Positions 42,391 through 51,514 of a stretch of DNA of 64,000 nucleotides are shown here, one piece after another (position 1 is the first letter of the stretch; each line of letters begins with the position of its first letter). The translations under genes and the position numbers were made by a program. A model generated the notes under the pieces. It ran no database searches. It was not told the DNA's origin and saw only the letters and a program-made list of their open reading frames with translations. The DNA is from an uncultured Verrucomicrobia subdivision 3 bacterium (GTDB lineage: Bacteria > Verrucomicrobiota > Verrucomicrobiia > Limisphaerales > UBA11358), in contig CAIOIC010000103.1 in assembly GCA_903858275.1 (NCBI GenBank), positions 1 through 64,000 on the forward strand. Direction: 5' to 3'.

Positions 42391-43491
42391 ATGGCACATT
42401 CAGCTACGCTTCCCCCAGTGCGAACCACTGATTTTAATTTTGACCTCCCGCCGGAACTGATTGCCCAGCAACCTGCCGCCCGCCGCGACGATTCGCGATT
42501 ACTCGTTTTGCACCGGAAATCAGGAAAAATAGAACATCGCCAGTTTCCCGACCTGCTGGAGTTTCTGAATCCGGGAGATGTTTTGGTGCTGAATAACTCA
42601 CGCGTCATTCCCGCGCGAATCCACGGCGCTAACGAGAAAACCGGAGGAAAATTTGAAATTCTGCTGCTCGAAGAATGCGCCACGAACGACTGGTGGGCGA
42701 TGATGCGCCCCGGAAAACGCGCCAAAATCGGGACACAAATCCGATTGCAAGAAAAAAACGGTTCGACAACGAATATTTTTGCGACCGTCACCGGCGTAAA
42801 TAGCGACGGCCACCGGCGTTTGCAGTTTTCTGGCACCAATAATCTATTCCATGAACTCGATGCGCTCGGCGAATTACCGCTGCCGCCTTACATCGAACGC
42901 CACGGCGAAAATGCCGAGGATAAGGATCGTTACCAGACCGTTTTCGCGCAACCCGCCGGTTCCGTCGCCGCGCCGACGGCTGGCCTACATTTCACGACGG
43001 AAATTCTGGAAAAAATCCGGGCGCGCAACGTGAAGATTTGCTTTGTCACCTTGCACGTCGGCGCGGGAACTTTTCTGCCGGTGAAGGTTGAAAATGTCGC
43101 CCAGCACAAGATGCACGCGGAATATTTTGAGGTTGGCGCGGAAACGGTTTCCGCCGTAAACACCGCCAAAGAATCCGGGTACCGCGTTATCGCCGTCGGT
43201 ACCACAGCCACACGCAGCCTGGAAACCATGGCGCGCTTGAATGCTGGATTTCTCAATGTTTATAAGGGAAAAACTGACATATTCCTTTTTCCGCCGGCGG
43301 AGTTTCAAATTGTTGATGCATTGCTGACGAACTTTCATCTATCAGAGTCCACCTTGCTGATGCTCGCCAGCGCCTTCGCCGCACCGGGAGAAAAATCAGC
43401 CGGACGCGATTTAATATTACGGACTTACGCCGAAGCAATCCGGGAGCGCTACCGATTCTTCAGCTACGGCGATGCGATGCTGATTTTGTGA
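42391..43491 (+). CDS. queA: S-adenosylmethionine:tRNA ribosyltransferase-isomerase QueA
   Basis: A 366-aa enzyme that transfers the ribosyl part of SAM to preQ1 at the tRNA wobble base, giving epoxyqueuosine. Signature segments are FNFDLPPELIAQQPAARRDDSRLLVLHR, LVLNNSRVIPARIHGANEKTGG, GELPLPPYI and DRYQTVFAQPAGSVAAPTAGLHFT, with VTLHVGAGTFLPVKVENV and LTNFHLSESTLLML. The length is normal. ATG at 42391 is used; in-frame codons further upstream run antisense through mraZ. The reductase gene that follows overlaps by 4 nt. Confidence 0.95.
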   Translation: MAHSATLPPVRTTDFNFDLPPELIAQQPAARRDDSRLLVLHRKSGKIEHRQFPDLLEFLNPGDVLVLNNSRVIPARIHGANEKTGGKFEILLLEECATNDWWAMMRPGKRAKIGTQIRLQEKNGSTTNIFATVTGVNSDGHRRLQFSGTNNLFHELDALGELPLPPYIERHGENAEDKDRYQTVFAQPAGSVAAPTAGLHFTTEILEKIRARNVKICFVTLHVGAGTFLPVKVENVAQHKMHAEYFEVGAETVSAVNTAKESGYRVIAVGTTATRSLETMARLNAGFLNVYKGKTDIFLFPPAEFQIVDALLTNFHLSESTLLMLASAFAAPGEKSAGRDLILRTYAEAIRERYRFFSYGDAMLIL

Positions 43492-44195
43492 GCTCAAAAC
43501 CAAAAAATAAAAACTCAAAACTGCCTTTTGTCTTCGTCAACATGGCGATGACGGCAGACGGGAAAATCGCGACGGCGAACCGCGTGGTTCACTCGTTAGG
43601 CAGCCGCCGTGATCTGAGGCATCTTTACGAGCTACGCGCCACGGCGGACGCCGTGATGTGCGGGGCGCGGACGGTGGAAATCTCGAACACCATTTTGAGC
43701 AATGGCGGCGAATCGTTCCGTCAACAGCGCTTGAAAACCGGGCTGGCGGAATTTCCGCTTCGCGTCATCGCCAGCGGCAGCGGCTCAATCAATCCGGATG
43801 CGGATATTTTCAAGAGCACCTTTTCGCCCATTATCGTGCTGACCACCAAACGCGCATCGGCAAAAAAACTGGCCGAACTCCGAAAACTGGGGGCGGAGGT
43901 GAAAATTTGCGGCCAAACCGAAATTAATTTCCCGGCGGCGATGCGCTGGCTCCGGACGAAATGGCATGTGAAAAGGCTTTTGTGCGAAGGTGGTGGCGAA
44001 TTGAATGCCGGGCTGTTTTTCGAGGGTTTAGTGGATGAAACCCATCTGACGATTTGCCCAAAAATCCTCGGTGGTCGTAACGCGCCGACGCTGGCGGAGG
44101 GGATAGGATTTCAGCGGCTGGCGGATGCAGAAGATTTCCAAATCCAGTCCATAAAGCTCTTTCAAGGCGAGTTATTCACCGTGTTTTCCCGCTAA
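43488..44195 (+). CDS. RibD C-terminal-like / dihydrofolate reductase-fold reductase
   Basis: A 235-aa NADPH-dependent reductase of the RibD_C family. PFVFVNMAMTADGKIATANRVVHSLGSRRDLRHLYELRATADAVMCGARTVEI is the standard N-terminal half (substrate and NADPH site), followed by PLRVIASGSGSINPDADIF, KRLLCEGGGELNAGLFFEGLVDETHLTICPKILGG. It has no deaminase domain, so it would be a stand-alone reductase for riboflavin synthesis or an unrelated pyrimidine/pterin reductase. The GTG start overlaps the queA stop (GTGA), so the two are translationally coupled. Confidence 0.85.
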   Translation: MSSKPKNKNSKLPFVFVNMAMTADGKIATANRVVHSLGSRRDLRHLYELRATADAVMCGARTVEISNTILSNGGESFRQQRLKTGLAEFPLRVIASGSGSINPDADIFKSTFSPIIVLTTKRASAKKLAELRKLGAEVKICGQTEINFPAAMRWLRTKWHVKRLLCEGGGELNAGLFFEGLVDETHLTICPKILGGRNAPTLAEGIGFQRLADAEDFQIQSIKLFQGELFTVFSR

Positions 44196-44285
44196 AAACA
44201 AGGGGTTTCCGGCAGATTTTTCGGTCTGTCCGGTAGAAAACGTCAAAAAAAACAGGGTTTTCCAACCGGTTGCTGGGAGGAAGGC

Positions 44286-44744
44286 TTACCAGAGGAAGGA
44301 TTTTTGCTCGCCAAGCTGGTGCTCCCCAGCCCACAAAGTCACGCGCCAGGCGGCAACCGAACCGATTTTTTTATAATCTTCGCCAGCAAGCTTGAGGTTG
44401 GTCCACTGGCTGAAAGTCCCGGCCGTCACTTCTGATTCCAGCGATTTCAGTTTGGGCACGCCGCCCTCGCCAATGCCACGGAGTTCGATCCGGAGCCTTA
44501 GTTTTTCAGCGCCAGACGGCGACACATTCCATTGCACGGCGTAGCGAATGGCGGAAATTTGATTGGTATGTTCGCGCAAATAAGCCTGATAGGCATCACG
44601 CTCAAAAAGGCTGGGAGCCGTGGCATCCCGCCCCTGCGCATCAAGCAACAGCGGCAGCACTTTGACGATGCGACCGGTGACCACATCAGCGGCCAAAGCG
44701 GTGAAAGAACCAAGAATTAAACAAGCAATGATTAACCGGCGCAT
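44286..44744 (-). CDS. Secreted hypothetical protein
   Basis: A 152-aa protein with a signal peptide (MRRLIIACLILGSFTALAADVV). The mature part is beta-rich and starts TGRIVKVLPLLLDAQGRDATAPSLFERDAYQAYLR. Later it reads RYAVQWNVSPSGAEKLRLRIELRG and ends WRVTLWAGEHQLGEQKSFLW. No family recognised. It follows gspK in the same direction after 35 nt, so it may be the last gene of the pseudopilin operon and help in that envelope machine, which is inference from position. Confidence 0.75.
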   Translation of the reverse strand: MRRLIIACLILGSFTALAADVVTGRIVKVLPLLLDAQGRDATAPSLFERDAYQAYLREHTNQISAIRYAVQWNVSPSGAEKLRLRIELRGIGEGGVPKLKSLESEVTAGTFSQWTNLKLAGEDYKKIGSVAAWRVTLWAGEHQLGEQKSFLW

Positions 44745-44779
44745 GGCAAAACGATAACGGGCGGCGGCGTGATTTCAAC

Positions 44780-45841
44780 TCATTTCCAATAGAAGCTGAA
44801 GACGTCCACGTTGGCACCGTTGCGGAACAGAACGGCGATGTATTCCCGGCTGTAATCGCCAATTTTCGCGGTGACGTGAACCTCGTAGGTGTTGCCGCGC
44901 GTGGTCAAGTAGCGGCTGAGCTGGGGAATTACCTGAGGATCCACGCCGGCAGCGCCAAGCTGATTCACATTCATAAAGGGCGCCCCCCCCATCGTGCTGT
45001 CGAATTCGGAGCGGTATTTAAGCAGGCTTTGCAAGCTCAGGGTGTTCATGCCGGGCAGGACTGACAAAACATTTTCTTCCGCCGTGTTTAAATTCACCTG
45101 CCCGGAAGAAAACGGCGTAAAAACATCGCGCAACCCAAACGGATAATCCGGCACCTGCCCCGGCGCATAGCCAAACCCAAGATGATGTCGCTGAAAAGCT
45201 GCACCCATGTCATTGGTCGCGCTGCCGCCCTTGAATATGGGCGGCGTCACACCTTTGATGAGCAGCAGTTCCGAAATATCGTCCATTGGCGCATTTTTGG
45301 CGTAATAAGGCGGATTAAACCCCTGATAATAATCACTCTCAGCGCCAGCCATCCGGGTGCCGTCATCGGCATCAATCCAGTCCTGCACCGAATCCGCCAC
45401 AAGCGACATAAAGCTGGCATCCACGCCCATCGTCGTAAGCACCTGCTGAATCAGCGGCGTGTCGGCGGCGTTGATATTAATCTTGCTTTCCAGCTCGATG
45501 AGCTTCAAAGACACCGTCCCTTCACCCACCTGAAAATCATTCAACGAAATTCCCGCCAAAGGGCCGTTGGTCTCCGGTCCCACGCCCGGGCCACCGGCCC
45601 AGATTTGATTTTTGGAACTGAATGGCAACTGCGCCTCCAGCGCCAGAATCCAACGGGCGCGTTCCACCCCGGCACGGCCAAGCCAAAGCATCTGCTCGTC
45701 ATTGTTTGAATTGGACGCCAGCCGCGTCTCAATCTTCATCGAATACGCAAACGCCCCCGCCAGCAAGGACAACACCGTGACCGCAATCATCGCGATGATG
45801 ACGGCAAAGCCACGTTTTTTGTTGGAGTGGGAAAGTTTCAT
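44780..45841 (-). CDS. gspK: Type II secretion minor pseudopilin GspK
   Basis: A 353-aa GspK. The N terminus KKRGFAVIIAMIAVTVLSLLAGAFAYSM is the class III signal/hydrophobic helix of the GspK type, which has no Glu at +5. LARAGVERARWIL-type sequence (LGRAGVERARWILALEA) and LKLIELESKININAADTPLIQQVLTTMG lead into the helix-hairpin-helix region VQDWIDADDGTRMAGAESDYYQGF. GspK caps the pseudopilus with GspI and GspJ. It overlaps gspJ by 4 nt. Confidence 0.9.
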   Translation of the reverse strand: MKLSHSNKKRGFAVIIAMIAVTVLSLLAGAFAYSMKIETRLASNSNNDEQMLWLGRAGVERARWILALEAQLPFSSKNQIWAGGPGVGPETNGPLAGISLNDFQVGEGTVSLKLIELESKININAADTPLIQQVLTTMGVDASFMSLVADSVQDWIDADDGTRMAGAESDYYQGFNPPYYAKNAPMDDISELLLIKGVTPPIFKGGSATNDMGAAFQRHHLGFGYAPGQVPDYPFGLRDVFTPFSSGQVNLNTAEENVLSVLPGMNTLSLQSLLKYRSEFDSTMGGAPFMNVNQLGAAGVDPQVIPQLSRYLTTRGNTYEVHVTAKIGDYSREYIAVLFRNGANVDVFSFYWK

Positions 45842-46596
45842 TGAGGTGGATTGATCGTTACCGGTTGGCCGGAAGGATTGCCGAGCGGCGGAGGATTGAC
45901 ACCGCCGGGATTGGCCCTACCCGCGCCGGCGCCCTGCACCGCCGTTGGCATCATGGCCGACGGAATGGAATATGCCTGCACCACGACAAAATCTGGCGCG
46001 GCGACACCATCGGCCATATTGGCTCCCAACACGAGTCCCACACGCACCATCGCCGGTATGGAGTTGGTGGCCACCCATTTTTCCGTCCATTCGCGCCGGT
46101 CCTTGTCCCAGCACTCGATGAGAAAGTTTTTCACATTGCGCGCGAGAATGAGGGGATATTTTTTTTCATCCTCGTCCTGATCCATCAGAATCGGATTCTG
46201 GCGCAGGACAAGATTTTTTCCACCTTCCGATGCGGCTTCAAGCGTGAAGGTGAGCCGGCGCAGGGTGAAATCGCCAAACTTGCCATTGCGGGGGAAAACT
46301 TCCGGAACCCGCGACGCAATGCTCAGCAGGGGCGACGAGCCATTCTCCACGCCAAACCAGTAGTATTTCTGTGATGCCTGAAACGATTGAACGCACATCA
46401 GCGCATCTTCGATGGTGTGAAGCGCGATCCGCTGCCGCTGCGCCTGAGCAGCGGCGGCCTGCCCGACTTTGGTCGCCCGCATGACCAGCATCCATGTCGA
46501 ATAGATCGCCGCGACGACCATGCTGAAAAGAATCATGGCTATCATGATCTCCACCAGGGTGAACGCACGCCGCGAATTGTATTTGGCTAATTTCAT
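45838..46596 (-). CDS. gspJ: Type II secretion minor pseudopilin GspJ
   Basis: A 252-aa pseudopilin. The prepilin cleavage site is in RRAFTLVEIMIAMILFSMVVAAIYSTW, with Glu at +5. The downstream globular part (IALHTIEDALMCVQSFQASQKYYWFG, GDFTLRRLTFTLEA, NFLIECWDKDRREWTEKW) fits GspJ, which joins I and K at the pilus tip. A Gly/Pro-rich tail (GRANPGGVNPPPLGNPSG) is unusual. The gene overlaps its neighbours by 4 nt on both sides. Confidence 0.88.
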   Translation of the reverse strand: MKLAKYNSRRAFTLVEIMIAMILFSMVVAAIYSTWMLVMRATKVGQAAAAQAQRQRIALHTIEDALMCVQSFQASQKYYWFGVENGSSPLLSIASRVPEVFPRNGKFGDFTLRRLTFTLEAASEGGKNLVLRQNPILMDQDEDEKKYPLILARNVKNFLIECWDKDRREWTEKWVATNSIPAMVRVGLVLGANMADGVAAPDFVVVQAYSIPSAMMPTAVQGAGAGRANPGGVNPPPLGNPSGQPVTINPPQ

Positions 46597-47021
46597 CGGC
46601 GAATCAGGCCACCGCCGTCAAGACTGCCGGCAGGCGATTGGGGGCGATAAAACAACGAAGTGGTGCGCGATAAGACATCCCGGCCGCCGCGCGCAGACTG
46701 AATGATGAAGTCGGCCTGAAACAATTTATTCGAGCTGACCTCGATGATCTCCCCCGTCCAGCGATAATCGCGATAATCCTTGCCGAGCAAGTCGCCAAGG
46801 TTCCCGGAGTATGTGCCCTCAACCAACTGATTGGTGAGCGACCATTGCGAGAGCAAGGCGCTGGCATCCACACACGGCCGCTGCAACCGACGGGCGTTGC
46901 CGAGCGAAGTGGAAATCAGACCCAGAATCGCAAACGTGGCGAGGAAGAAAATGCCGGTGGCAATCATCACTTCCAAGAGTGAGAAGGCCCGCTGCTCTTT
47001 GATTGAAGAAATAATTTTCAT
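46593..47021 (-). CDS. gspI: Type II secretion minor pseudopilin GspI-like
   Basis: A 142-aa pseudopilin with the prepilin motif QRAFSLLEVMIATGIFFLATFAILGLIST. The short remaining domain (RRLQRPCVDASALLSQWSLTNQLVEGTYSG, YRDYRWTGEIIEVSSNKLFQADFII) matches GspI in size and pattern. ATG at 47021 is taken because it starts just before the basic leader MKIISSIKEQR. It overlaps gspH and gspJ by 4 nt each. Confidence 0.85.
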   Translation of the reverse strand: MKIISSIKEQRAFSLLEVMIATGIFFLATFAILGLISTSLGNARRLQRPCVDASALLSQWSLTNQLVEGTYSGNLGDLLGKDYRDYRWTGEIIEVSSNKLFQADFIIQSARGGRDVLSRTTSLFYRPQSPAGSLDGGGLIRR

Positions 47022-47524
47022 CTGTCCACATCGCTGACCGATGCCAAGCCGGTGGAATATTCCAGCGTAATCTTGCGCCATCGCTCCCGGTCATGCAGCA
47101 CCAGCGTCAGCTCGTCGCTCGTGCCGTTCCGGAAAAACCGCACCTTCGCCCATTCCGACGCGCCGAAATCCTGCAGGTTGATGTCGAGCATTGCGATCTC
47201 CACCCCGTCCGGCAGCTTGGAAGAATGGACATAAGTCGAGCCGCCACCCGGCCCGCCGCCTTCCACGGAAAAACTCCGCTCCGCCGGCTTAAATACCACC
47301 CCCACGGTCTGACCGGATAAAATCGCCTTGGCCCGGGCCGCCGCACAGACATCCAGCACGTCGCTCTCGGCTTTTCTCATCCCTTCCTTTTGCAACGCCT
47401 TCATGATGGACGGCATTCCCATTGCCGCGACCAAACCGAGGATGGCAACGACTACCATGACCTCGATGAGCGTGAACGCACGCGGCATCAATTGCCATTT
47501 ACCATTTACCATTCGCAATTTCAT
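47018..47524 (-). CDS. gspH: Type II secretion minor pseudopilin GspH-like
   Basis: A 168-aa protein with the prepilin motif MPRAFTLIEVMVVVAILGLVAAMGMPSI and a GspH-type globular domain (SDVLDVCAAARAKAILSGQTVGVVFKPAERSFSVEGG, LLDINLQDFGASEWAKVRFF, ELTLVLHDRERWRKITLEY). A later ATG next to the PRAFTLIE leader is a possible shorter start (residue 13). The first gene of the operon, gspF, ends where this one begins. Confidence 0.85.
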   Translation of the reverse strand: MKLRMVNGKWQLMPRAFTLIEVMVVVAILGLVAAMGMPSIMKALQKEGMRKAESDVLDVCAAARAKAILSGQTVGVVFKPAERSFSVEGGGPGGGSTYVHSSKLPDGVEIAMLDINLQDFGASEWAKVRFFRNGTSDELTLVLHDRERWRKITLEYSTGLASVSDVDR

Positions 47525-48792
47525 CAGTGAATGGAAGAGATGAGCCGGAACAGCGGCAGGAAAATACTCAACAGCAAGAAGCCCACGACGACGGACATGA
47601 CGATGATCAGCACCGGGCCAATCATGTCACTCATCACCCGCAGCGCGATTTCCAGTTCACCTTCGTAGGTATCGGCGAGATTGTTCAACGCGCCAGGCAC
47701 ATCGCCCGTTTCCTCGCCGATGCGGACGAGATCCACCATCAACTGCGGAAACAATTTGCTCTGCGCCAGCGGTTGCGCCAGCGTCTTGCCGTCCGTCACC
47801 GCCTCGCGCGTCTTGGCGATGGCTTCCTTGATGAGCGAATTGGACATGACCTGCTCGGTAATCTTCAAGGCAGTCAGCACCGGCACGCCATTTTGCAGCA
47901 ACGTACCAAGCGTGCGCGCAAACTGGCCGAACAGGTTTATCTTCACCACGTTTCCAAAAATCGGCGCCTGCATCCGCCACTCGTCAATTTTCCGCCCTCC
48001 CGCAGGACTGGATTGAAAACGTTTGAACAATACCACCGCCGCCAACGCCACACCGCCCATCAACCACCAGTAATTTGTGAACATGTAGCTGATGGCGATC
48101 AGCAGCCGCGTTGGCAAAGGCAACTCAATGTTGAAGCCGTTAAAAATCTCGATAAACTTCGGCATCATCACCGTCATGAAAAAGGTGACGAGCAAAATAC
48201 CGACGGCAATGACCATCACCGGATAAATCATCGCCGACTTGAATTTCGCCTGAACGGTCGCGAACTGCTGGAAATGCGTGGCCATGCGCCGCAACACCGA
48301 CACCAACGAACCGCTCGTCTCGCCGGCCCGCACCATGTTCACATACAAATCCGAAAATATCCGCGGCTGCCGAGTCATCGCGTCGGACAGTGAACGGCCT
48401 TCCGTGACTTCCTGCTTCAACTCGCGGCTGACCTCGGCGGGAATGCCTTTCGTCTGGAGGTGCGTCATACTGCTCAGCGCCACCGTGAGCGGCATACCTG
48501 ATTGCAACAGGTTGGCGAGCTGCGTGGTAAACGTAGCCAGCTCCTGCAATTTCGGTTTCCGCTTCTGCGACATCTGCGCCTGCATCGCCGGCGGCAGGAA
48601 CGAAATCAAACTGATTCCCCTGGCGGCCGGCTTGCCATCCGCCGCCGCGCCCGCCTTGGCATCGGTCACAGAAATGGGGAACAAACCGGAGCGCTGGATT
48701 TGCGCCAGCGCGGCGGAACGGTCGGGCACCTCCAGCACGCCCTCGACGAGTTCGCCGGAACGTTTGCGGGCCTTGTAAGAAAACTGCGGCAT
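47524..48792 (-). CDS. gspF: Type II secretion inner-membrane protein GspF
   Basis: A 422-aa platform protein. PQFSYKARKRSGELVEGVLEVPDRSAALAQIQRSG is the standard start, followed by two T2SSF domains: FTTQLANLLQSGMPLTVALSSM and FARTLGTLLQNGVPVLTALKITEQVMSN, each with the family's GD/E pattern (RAGETSGSLVSVL, RIGEETGDVPGALNNLADTYEGELE). Three membrane helices are visible, at the centre (YPVMVIAVGILLVTFFMTVM, YWWLMGGVALAAVVLF) and at the C terminus. It starts the operon gspF-H-I-J-K. GspD, E and G are not in the window. Confidence 0.92.
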   Translation of the reverse strand: MPQFSYKARKRSGELVEGVLEVPDRSAALAQIQRSGLFPISVTDAKAGAAADGKPAARGISLISFLPPAMQAQMSQKRKPKLQELATFTTQLANLLQSGMPLTVALSSMTHLQTKGIPAEVSRELKQEVTEGRSLSDAMTRQPRIFSDLYVNMVRAGETSGSLVSVLRRMATHFQQFATVQAKFKSAMIYPVMVIAVGILLVTFFMTVMMPKFIEIFNGFNIELPLPTRLLIAISYMFTNYWWLMGGVALAAVVLFKRFQSSPAGGRKIDEWRMQAPIFGNVVKINLFGQFARTLGTLLQNGVPVLTALKITEQVMSNSLIKEAIAKTREAVTDGKTLAQPLAQSKLFPQLMVDLVRIGEETGDVPGALNNLADTYEGELEIALRVMSDMIGPVLIIVMSVVVGFLLLSIFLPLFRLISSIH

Positions 48793-48892
48793 GACTACTT
48801 GTATCCAAAACCGGCGCCCACCGAAAGTTTCAAAAAAACCTTCCGCGAATCGTGCTTGACGCGGACGGCAAATCTGATTGGATTGACGCGAT

Positions 48893-49288
48893 ATGAAAAA
48901 GATACTTTTCGCCGTTCTAGCCGCTACGGTGGTCGTCGCCACCGGTTGCGTCAAAACTGTTGCCGACACAAGTGCCTTTGCCACCACTTGGGGCAAAGAT
49001 ACCGTGGCTGGTCGCTACCAGCGCTCGCTGGATCAGGTCTATCAGGCTTCCTTGACCGTCGTCCAAGTTAATGGCGTGCTCATCAAGGAATATATACCAC
49101 ACGATAACACCAATGCTGTCCGCGCCATTGAAAGCAAAATCAACCAGCGCAATGTCTATATCAGCGTGGAATCCGTGGATCCCAAGACAACGCAGGTGAG
49201 CGTGCAAGCCCGTACCAAATGGGGCACGCGGGATCTCGACCTAGTGCATGAGCTTGAGAAACAAATCGCGCTCCAGTTGGTGCGCTAA
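48893..49288 (+). CDS. DUF3568-type lipoprotein
   Basis: A 131-aa predicted lipoprotein. The signal MKKILFAVLAATVVVATGC ends in a lipobox (VATGC). The mature part includes TWGKDTVAGRYQRSLDQVYQASLTVVQVNGVLIKEYI and QVSVQARTKWGTRDLDLVHELEKQIALQL, typical of the DUF3568 family, found as multiple paralogues in PVC bacteria. The function is not known. It stands alone, divergent from gspF, with a strong terminator behind it. Confidence 0.87.
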   Translation: MKKILFAVLAATVVVATGCVKTVADTSAFATTWGKDTVAGRYQRSLDQVYQASLTVVQVNGVLIKEYIPHDNTNAVRAIESKINQRNVYISVESVDPKTTQVSVQARTKWGTRDLDLVHELEKQIALQLVR

Positions 49289-49316
49289 GCTTCCTTTCCA
49301 ACTGAAACATTCTCCT

Positions 49317-49346
49317 GAAAGCGGGCCAAGCGCCCGCTTTCTTTTT
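49317..49346 (+). terminator. Rho-independent terminator
   Basis: GAAAGCGGGC pairs with GCCCGCTTTC around a 4-nt CAAG loop, followed by TTTTT, 28 nt after the DUF3568 lipoprotein stop. The hairpin is perfect. Confidence 0.9.
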
Positions 49347-49404
49347 GACTTCAATTACCGGCATGACGGTCGGTGAAAAGCTGGCTTTGCGAAGAATGCC
49401 CGTT

Positions 49405-51444
49405 TCATTGAACAATCAAACGCGTTGCTTGACCAATCGCCCATTGAGCAGCGCGTTCGTCCAGAGAACGTGCTTGTCGTTCGAGTTTATCCGCCATCGG
49501 AATGTGGCCGCGCCGTCTTTCCAGCAAGGACCTCAGTGCCAAACTAACCGGATCCGGTGAGGAACCAAGCTTCTCAAATTGTTCCAAAGCACGCGAAGCT
49601 TCGTCGAGTTGCCCAGCCCGCAAACAAATGAAGGTAATTCCCAGAAAGGCATTCCGACTGGGAGGCTGGCATTCAATGGCTCGCTGAAAAGCCGCAAGGG
49701 CCTCTTCCGTCCGCCCCAGTGCATCAAATGCGGCACCGAGATTATTCCAGGTTCTGGCTTCTTGCGGATTAGATTGGAGCATTTGCTGATAGGCCAGACA
49801 GGCATCGGCGAGACGATTTAGGCCGACCAGAGCATTGCCACGCTGTTGCAAGGCGGAAGCATCGTCAGGATCAAGAGCCAAACTGCGGTCAACATCCGCC
49901 AGCGCTTCCGCATAACGCCCTTTTTCATACCACGCCATGGAGCGAAAAAGATAATCGCGCGCGAAGGTCGGCAGTTTCACCGCAAACCAATCAGGAAGCG
50001 AAATCACCGCCATGATTCCCACTGAAACGGCAACCCATAACAGCGCCGTGATTCTGCGGGTTGCCAGCACGCGAAACAAAGCCCAGATTGCACCACCCGC
50101 AATCACCGCCATTGCCGGCCAGAGCGGATAGCGATACCGGTCGCTGATGAAGAAAATGATATTCCCGGCAGAATAGAAAATCAGGAAAACCAGCAGCACA
50201 AAAAGACGCTCGCGGTGGCCGAATTTCAGCGCCGCCCAAATCCCCAACGGCGCGAGCGCGAACAAGCACACCCACCGGACCGGCAGCCAGCACAGCCAGA
50301 ACGATTCTTTTTGTTCGAATGAGAAGGATTTGTTGTTGGGAATCTCCTTATTCCAAATCATCAGCCACGATTTTTTCAGCATCAATTTAATCCAGCGCCC
50401 CGGATCGGCTTTGATTTCCGCCAGGGCTCGCTGCGTCCAATAGCTGGAAATGGCGGCGGGATTATTTTCCGGCGAACGCCCTTGCACCCGCGCCGCCGAT
50501 TCGTATTCCTGCCGGGACCAGATTTCGATGGGATCTTCGTAGCGCTCCGCATACAACACGCGACTTTCCTGACCGGCCGTCATACCCGTCGCCGTGCGCT
50601 TGTTGCCAAGGTAAAGGTTGACGCCGCCGGCACCGGGGATGAGTTGAAAACGGTCTGACTGCCTGGCGTTAATCACACCCCAGGGAATCATCATCGCCAA
50701 TATTCCCGTCAAGCCGAGCAACGGAAACCAGCTTTCCCAGCGACGCAAAACCCACACGCGTCCGATGGCCAGCAGCGGATAAACGGACGCAAAGATCAGA
50801 ACATTGGACCGCTCCTGCGCCGCGAGGGCCAGCAATCCGCCCGCAGCGATCCACCAGACGGCGGCTGACACACCGCGCCGTGAAACCGCTGCGAAATGCG
50901 CCAGCAAGGTCGCGCAAATCAGAAAGGTATAACTGGATTCAACCAGCAGCTCGCCCTCAAAGCACAGTGGCAAGGGAGCGATTATAAATAAAATTCCACC
51001 GATGATTCCCGCCAGCCGGTTGCGAAACAGCCTTGCCCCCAAATGGGCGACCAGCAGCGCCGTGGCCACGCCCAGCAAGTGTTGCAGAAAGATGGCCAAA
51101 TCAATTCCCCACCCGCCACCAAGCCGATAGCACGCGGCGAGAAAAATAGGATACAACAGCGGTTTGTAGCCATGCAAACCATGCAGGTCGTCACCGGCCA
51201 CAATCATTCGCGCCACGGTGTCATAATATTTTTGATCGAGCGTCGGAACACCAAAAGAAGGCGAATGGGAATGTTCAACAAAGAAACCGATGCGAATCAC
51301 CAACCCCAACAACGCCAGCAAGACCAGCGCCTTGGAAAATCCAACCGGCGAGAAATCCCAGCCGGAAAGGAAGGTTCCGCCCCGCTCAAACCATACCGAT
51401 TCCGCTTTGGTTTGTTGGGGCGTCAGGCTCGGCTCAACTTTCAT
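49405..51444 (-). CDS. Membrane glycosyltransferase (GT39/PMT-like) with C-terminal TPR domain
   Basis: A 679-aa protein. After a short N-terminal tail come about eleven hydrophobic helices of the ArnT/PMT type. The early luminal Asp lies in FGVPTLDQKYYDTVARMI, the QERSNVLIF and HYRYPLWPAM-like ISDRYRYPLWPAM segments follow, and a large loop contains YLGNKRTATGMTAG. From about residue 510 it changes to TPR repeats (YEKGRYAEALADVDRSLALDPDDASAL, GRTEEALAAFQRAIECQPPS). Family members transfer sugar from a lipid carrier. The TPR tail is an added scaffold, probably periplasmic. The acceptor is unknown. Confidence 0.85.
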   Translation of the reverse strand: MKVEPSLTPQQTKAESVWFERGGTFLSGWDFSPVGFSKALVLLALLGLVIRIGFFVEHSHSPSFGVPTLDQKYYDTVARMIVAGDDLHGLHGYKPLLYPIFLAACYRLGGGWGIDLAIFLQHLLGVATALLVAHLGARLFRNRLAGIIGGILFIIAPLPLCFEGELLVESSYTFLICATLLAHFAAVSRRGVSAAVWWIAAGGLLALAAQERSNVLIFASVYPLLAIGRVWVLRRWESWFPLLGLTGILAMMIPWGVINARQSDRFQLIPGAGGVNLYLGNKRTATGMTAGQESRVLYAERYEDPIEIWSRQEYESAARVQGRSPENNPAAISSYWTQRALAEIKADPGRWIKLMLKKSWLMIWNKEIPNNKSFSFEQKESFWLCWLPVRWVCLFALAPLGIWAALKFGHRERLFVLLVFLIFYSAGNIIFFISDRYRYPLWPAMAVIAGGAIWALFRVLATRRITALLWVAVSVGIMAVISLPDWFAVKLPTFARDYLFRSMAWYEKGRYAEALADVDRSLALDPDDASALQQRGNALVGLNRLADACLAYQQMLQSNPQEARTWNNLGAAFDALGRTEEALAAFQRAIECQPPSRNAFLGITFICLRAGQLDEASRALEQFEKLGSSPDPVSLALRSLLERRRGHIPMADKLERQARSLDERAAQWAIGQATRLIVQ

Positions 51445-51514
51445 TGCAGTGATTGCGCCAGGCACTCATCTCCAAATCCGCTTCGGAAAGAAAAGCCAAC
51501 TGGCGGAATTTATT

